This document shows, one piece after another, positions 60,137 to 64,000 of a DNA stretch of 64,000 bases (its first letter is position 1; each line of letters begins with the position of its first letter). The position numbers and the translations under genes were made by a program. The notes beneath the pieces are model-generated. The model saw nothing but the letters and a program-made list of their open reading frames with translations, did no database searches and was not told the DNA's origin. The stretch comes from Aurantiochytrium sp. KH105 (taxonomy: Eukaryota; Sar; Bigyra; Thraustochytrida; Thraustochytriidae): the NCBI GenBank assembly GCA_003116975.1, contig BGKB01000005.1, forward strand, positions 191,880 to 255,879. Direction: 5' to 3'.

Positions 60137-63100
60137 ATGCACACTCAGGGAGCGCATCGGAGCCGCCGAGGTCTTCCCTGGCGTCGCGGGAGCCTTCCGC
60201 CAGTCCTGCGCCGCGATTCGCCGGGTCGGACTGCTGCGGACAGCGACTTCTGCTTCGACGTCACACTTCCTGCCGAGAAGAAGAAGAAGGCGCGCCGCCC
60301 AATGTGGCAGCAGGCCCAGGCCTCGTTCGTGTCGTCTGGCTGGTGAGCGTATAGCCAAAGCGAGCGCCATTCATGTCAATTCCAATCAATTCAAATCGAC
60401 TCAAATCGATCCAAATCAAATCCACAATCCCCTCGGCCCGGCCCGGCCTGGTCCGGTCTGCGCCGGCAGACGCGCGGCGGGAGCGGCTGCGCGGCGGCGG
60501 TCAGCGGCCGCGGGCGGCGGGCGGCGCGAGCAGGTCGCGGAGGCCGCGCTCGACCTGGGCCCGGATCCCGCCGCGCCAGACCTTCCAGAGATCGACGCGC
60601 ACGGCAGGCACCGGCGGGTCGCGGCCGGCGGCTGCGCGCAGGAGCGCGGCCCGGGAGGCGGCGTCCATGCCGCCGCCGACGAGCACGGCGTCCGGCGCGG
60701 GCCGCGCGGCGCAGCCCGGCAGCCGCCGCAGCGCCGTGTCGAGATCTGCGACGTGGTCCAGATCCGCGACGCCCGCCAGCGCGCGGCGGTATGCCGCTGC
60801 GACGTCCGCGCGCCGGCCCATGAGCAGCAGCACCGGCAGCCTCGCGCGCCGGCACATGAGCCCTCGCGTCGCCGTCCCCAGCCCGCTTCACGTTGGTGCG
60901 ACGCCGCGCGGCGATTCGCGATCTGCGACGACAGACGTCAGTTCCACCACCAGTACTACTGGTACTGCGACCACAACAACGAAGACGACTCCGGCCTCGG
61001 CGCGGCACAGTAAGTCTCGGGAACAGCCGCAGAGCTCGCAGCCGAGCTCGCAGCTGAGCTCGCAGCCGAGCTCGCAGCTGAGCTCGCAGCCGAGCTCGCA
61101 GCTGAGCTCGCAGCTGAGCCCGCGCTTCGGCGCCTGCCAGCACGAGGGAGTTCTCCTTCTCGCAAAGGTTGACGACAATAAAGTGGGAGAGGACGCCAAG
61201 GTCGTCTGCCTTGACAGCAGCGACGAGGAGGCCATGCGCGCGAAACCTGCGGTGTCTGGGCGGGACACAAGCAAGCTTGCAGGAGCGGGGTTCTTGAATA
61301 GTAGGCCGGCGGATGAGAGAAATCCTGGAAATGGAATGGCGACGGCAGTCAGGACGAGCAAGTATGAACCCCCTCTGTATAGTCCAGGGTACGCCGAAGA
61401 CTCCTCTGAAGAGGAACTCAGCAGCGAGGAGTATGATGGTGATTTGGAAGACAATTTTGAGGTCTACGTTGGATTCAAGCCCGATACCGTGAACGATAAT
61501 GTTGCAGACGATGTTGTTCAGGACCTGACGATGCTTGACGAGGAAAACGAGGCCAACGACGAGATTGGAGAAGAGAGTCACGAGGACGAAGACCTCGATT
61601 CTGAAATGCAGGAGAGCACAGCATCAATGTCGCACTGGAAAGTTCTTCGTGCTGAACAGATCGACGACAAATATCTTGATGATTCGTCGTGCGCAAGCGA
61701 GAGCGGAAGCGAGAGTCAGAATGAGTGCAGGAGCAAAACGAGCCAGCAGGGCGATTCTGCAAGTCAAGGTATTAATGGCACATTTATTAAATCGGAACCG
61801 AACGCACGAAGCATGTACATAAGTTTTCGGCCCGCTAAGATCGCAGAGGATGAAACGATTATTCAGGTTAAGGCAGAGGCAACAATCTCTGGGCTTTTGT
61901 GCCCTGTTCAAGAGGATACAGCTACGGTGTCGACAGATCCCGTGGCACCAAGTAAGACTGATGGCAAAGAAGGTCTCTCGCGTCAGAACCAAGAAAGCGC
62001 ACATGGACTGGAGCTGATCTCGTCCGGCACGACGGAGTCCTCGACATCAACTCGCAGTGCAAGTAACGTTGGGGTTGCAGACATGCAAAGACGACACCAA
62101 GGCGCGGCAGATAAAGACACGAAGGTAGCTAAAGACTCAAAGGCATCACAGGATTCTATCTCTGACGTGGAGCACAGGGCCGTCCACGGGGCAACAGCAC
62201 AGCCGAAAATCGATGCAATCGGTTCTAGCAAGCGACCAAGAAGCCTGTCTGCCAACAACGATGACGTAGTCTGCAAGCGACCCAACACTCAATCATACAA
62301 TACTGATGCCGGTGCTAACAAAGAGACTCGACTCGCTTCAACCGCTGGAGATAAAGAAACGAGGATTGAGAGACAGTGTATGGATGACGAAGCGGAGTAC
62401 GACGAGCTAAAGCTACAAGACTTCGTCAAGAAGAGCACCGCTGAAATAAAAAAGAGTAAAATTCGCGTGCCTCGGAGTGAACGTTGCGAAAAAACAGGGT
62501 GTAAACGAGCAAAAAAAGAAGGAGCAGGGGGCCTGTGCGCCAAACATGCCAAGCGCGGACGATGTCTTCGGGAAGATTGTGACAAAGTTGCTGCAGAGGG
62601 AGGTACCAAGCTTTGTTATGCGCACGGGGGTGGCAAATCATGCCGATTTATTGGTTGCGATCGCCGCCGCGTGGAACTAGCAGGCGGGTTCTGTAACGCC
62701 CACAAACAAGGAACTGCTCAATCAGGCCAAAAACGGGACGTTCCTTTACGTTCACGGGTGGAGGAAGCGAAAGCTTCGGTCGCTCCGCAAAAGTCTGGTT
62801 TGTGCAGAGTAAAGGGTTGTAGTAAGTGGGCGAAATGGGGTGGAACGCAGCACTGCGCCGCGCATGGTGGAGGTAAGCGCTGTCTAGAAAAGGGATGTGA
62901 CAAAGGTGCCCAGTCAGGGCCCCTTCAGCGCTGCGTGCGGCACGGTGGCGGCAAGAGATGTAGTGAGCCCGGGTGCAATTTGACGGTGGTAACTACTCCT
63001 TATGGCCGTGAGTATTGCCGTAAGCATTCCAAGGAGATTCAGAATCATCAAAATTTAGTGGAATCATCGCCAGCAAGCGCAATTTCAGAAACGGGCGCGA

Positions 63101-63828
63101 ACAAAGGGATAGCCTCGCCCAGTCGCGAAGCACAGACTGCTCCCAAAGGCAGCCAAGCTTGCCAACGTCCACGTCTGTCAGCAGGCGTGGAATGCACGTT
63201 CCCTGGATGCAGGAAGAGGCGGGCACGATGCGGGAAAAGTACCTGCTGTGAGCACGGCGGCGGTGCTCAATGCGTTATTCCTGGTTGCAAAAATCGAGCA
63301 TCACGAACGGGTTGTTTGTGCAAGCGTCATTTTGCTGATCAGGACCCACTCCGAAAGCTGAGACGGCTTTGTCGCGTGGAGGGGTGCCCATCTGCTGCGC
63401 AGCGCGGGAAATTATGCATATTGCACGGAGGCGGGCTGCGTTGCCAGGAACCGGGTTGTACGAAGAGCGTGGCACCTGGCCCGTATAAGAAAGCATGCAC
63501 GGCGCATGGTGGTGGAAAGCGATGTGAATATTCTGGCTGTAAGAATGGTGCCAAGAAGGGAGGTTTGTGTCGCGCCCATGGTGGTGGTCAAATGTGCAGC
63601 ATTGAAGGCTGCACGACTTCTGTTCAGCTCAAAGGAAGATGTGCTGCTCATTCGAGGCTTCTTTTCTGCTCTGTTGTTGGCTGCATGGATATTGGGAGAT
63701 TTTATGGCACTAGATGTCTTTTTCATCGTTTCCGATGCAAACATGATGGTTGTTTCGAGTACGCAAAGCGAAACCATTTCTGTTTGGAGCACAGTTCCCT
63801 TACTGCCGGCACGACCACAGTCTCCTGA
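60137..63828 (+). CDS. WRKY19-like protein with 14 Cys/His zinc-binding modules
   Basis: The secure part is the uninterrupted frame from about 61000 to 63828. It opens with SSQP/SSQL repeats, passes through an acidic, disordered middle (SSEEELSSEEYDGDLEDN), and ends with 14 modules of C-x4-C-x(8-12)-C-x2-H, most followed by GGGKRC, starting at CEKTGCKRAKKEGAGGLCAKH and running to the C-terminus. This is the WRKY19-type finger array seen in stramenopiles; there is no WRKYGQK domain, so the name is historical. The 5' end is uncertain. One model joins exon 60137-60342 (MHTQGAHRSRRG...FCFDVTLPAEKKKKARRPMW) to 60942-63828 over a GTGAGC...GTCAG intron, giving 1030 residues in frame. Alternatives are the ATG at 61234 (864 residues) or an unspliced start near 60373. 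Probably a nuclear DNA- or protein-binding factor. Confidence 0.75.
60501..60857 (-). CDS. Possible small alpha/beta-fold protein, antisense to the WRKY19-like 5' region
   Basis: 118 residues from a true ATG (MCRRARLPVLLLMGRRADVA). Alternating hydrophobic strands and amphipathic helices suggest a real three-layer fold: PVLLLMG, then ADVAAAYRRALAGV, DAVLVGGGM, AASRAALLRAA, VPAVRVDLW and GIRAQVERGLRDLL. Such regularity is unusual for a random antisense frame in GC-rich DNA. It would lie wholly inside the proposed 599-bp first intron of the zinc-finger gene. No family assigned; it could be a composition artefact. Confidence 0.4.
   Translation of the reverse strand: MCRRARLPVLLLMGRRADVAAAYRRALAGVADLDHVADLDTALRRLPGCAARPAPDAVLVGGGMDAASRAALLRAAAGRDPPVPAVRVDLWKVWRGGIRAQVERGLRDLLAPPAARGR
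61033..61116 (+). repeat. 12-bp coding minisatellite (seven units)
   Basis: Units AGCTCGCAGCCG and AGCTCGCAGCTG alternate, with the CTG form doubled at the end. In the zinc-finger frame they encode SSQP and SSQL, so unit gain or loss keeps frame. Confidence 0.92.
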
Positions 63829-63858
63829 AATCTCTAGCTGTCTGGAGTGAGGATTTAA

Positions 63859-63864
63859 AAATAA
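63859..63864 (+). promoter_or_regulatory. AATAAA polyadenylation-type hexamer for the WRKY19-like gene
   Basis: 31 bases after the stop codon at 63826-63828. Further A/T-rich AATAAA-like sequence follows near 63923. Confidence 0.5.
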
Positions 63865-64000
63865 AACCAGAAGCTAAGGAGTCTGCAGTCGAGTAAACTA
63901 GGCGTCGCTACTCAATGTATCTAAATAAAAAAATTGAAGATAATGTACGTCGTTTTTGATCTTGGTCTTGGTCTTTGCTGGTTGCACGACGCAGTTTAAA

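Overview
The window looks like nuclear DNA of a GC-rich, gene-dense, intron-poor eukaryotic microbe, most likely a stramenopile of the labyrinthulomycete (thraustochytrid) kind. This is an inference from four things: mostly single-exon genes with strong G/C third positions, a few short GT-AG introns, a WRKY19-type Cys/His finger array and an LRR-ROCO protein of a sort known from stramenopiles, and a coiled-coil protein resembling a ciliary protein. No rRNA or tRNA gene, CRISPR array or intact transposon was recognised. There is one assembly gap (148 N) and one single N.

Layout, left to right. 0-11 kb: kynureninase (cut by the left edge), a CHK/aminoglycoside-phosphotransferase-like kinase, a protein ending in an FCS-like zinc finger, the Vti1 Qb-SNARE (1 intron), RNA polymerase II subunit RPB11 (2 introns) and an EME1/Mms4-like Holliday-junction endonuclease subunit. 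12-17 kb: a ten-exon gene for an LRR-Roc-COR-TIR protein whose leucine-rich repeats each occupy one 84-87 nt exon. 17-27 kb: two hypothetical genes, then two tandem bubblegum-type acyl-CoA synthetases. 27-35 kb: mostly non-coding, low-complexity DNA with a decayed minus-strand TIR-domain gene. 35-48 kb: a secreted protein of unknown function, a head-only myosin, a bestrophin-like channel, PIGO (GPI anchor synthesis), a small ORF abutting PIGO, a DUF296/PPC protein and a disordered protein with an LC8-binding motif. 49-64 kb: PRC1/Ase1/MAP65, a membrane-anchored PhyH-type dioxygenase, the exosome helicase MTR4, an Rsa3-like ribosome assembly protein, a CFAP57-like coiled-coil protein, and a WRKY19-like zinc-finger array with a possible nested antisense gene.

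Most genes are unrelated housekeeping functions, as expected for a eukaryotic chromosome. The exception is the LRR-Roc-COR-TIR locus. All nine introns are phase 2, so LRR modules can be gained, lost or skipped without changing frame. Introns in the array are about as similar to one another as the exons, and two levels of duplication are visible (about 258 bp and about 775 bp). The product has a complete P-loop GTPase and a C-terminal TIR with a candidate catalytic Glu. It reads as a rapidly diversifying receptor, possibly immune-like, and is the strongest candidate for an undescribed system here. A second, decayed TIR gene of a different subtype lies about 15 kb away.
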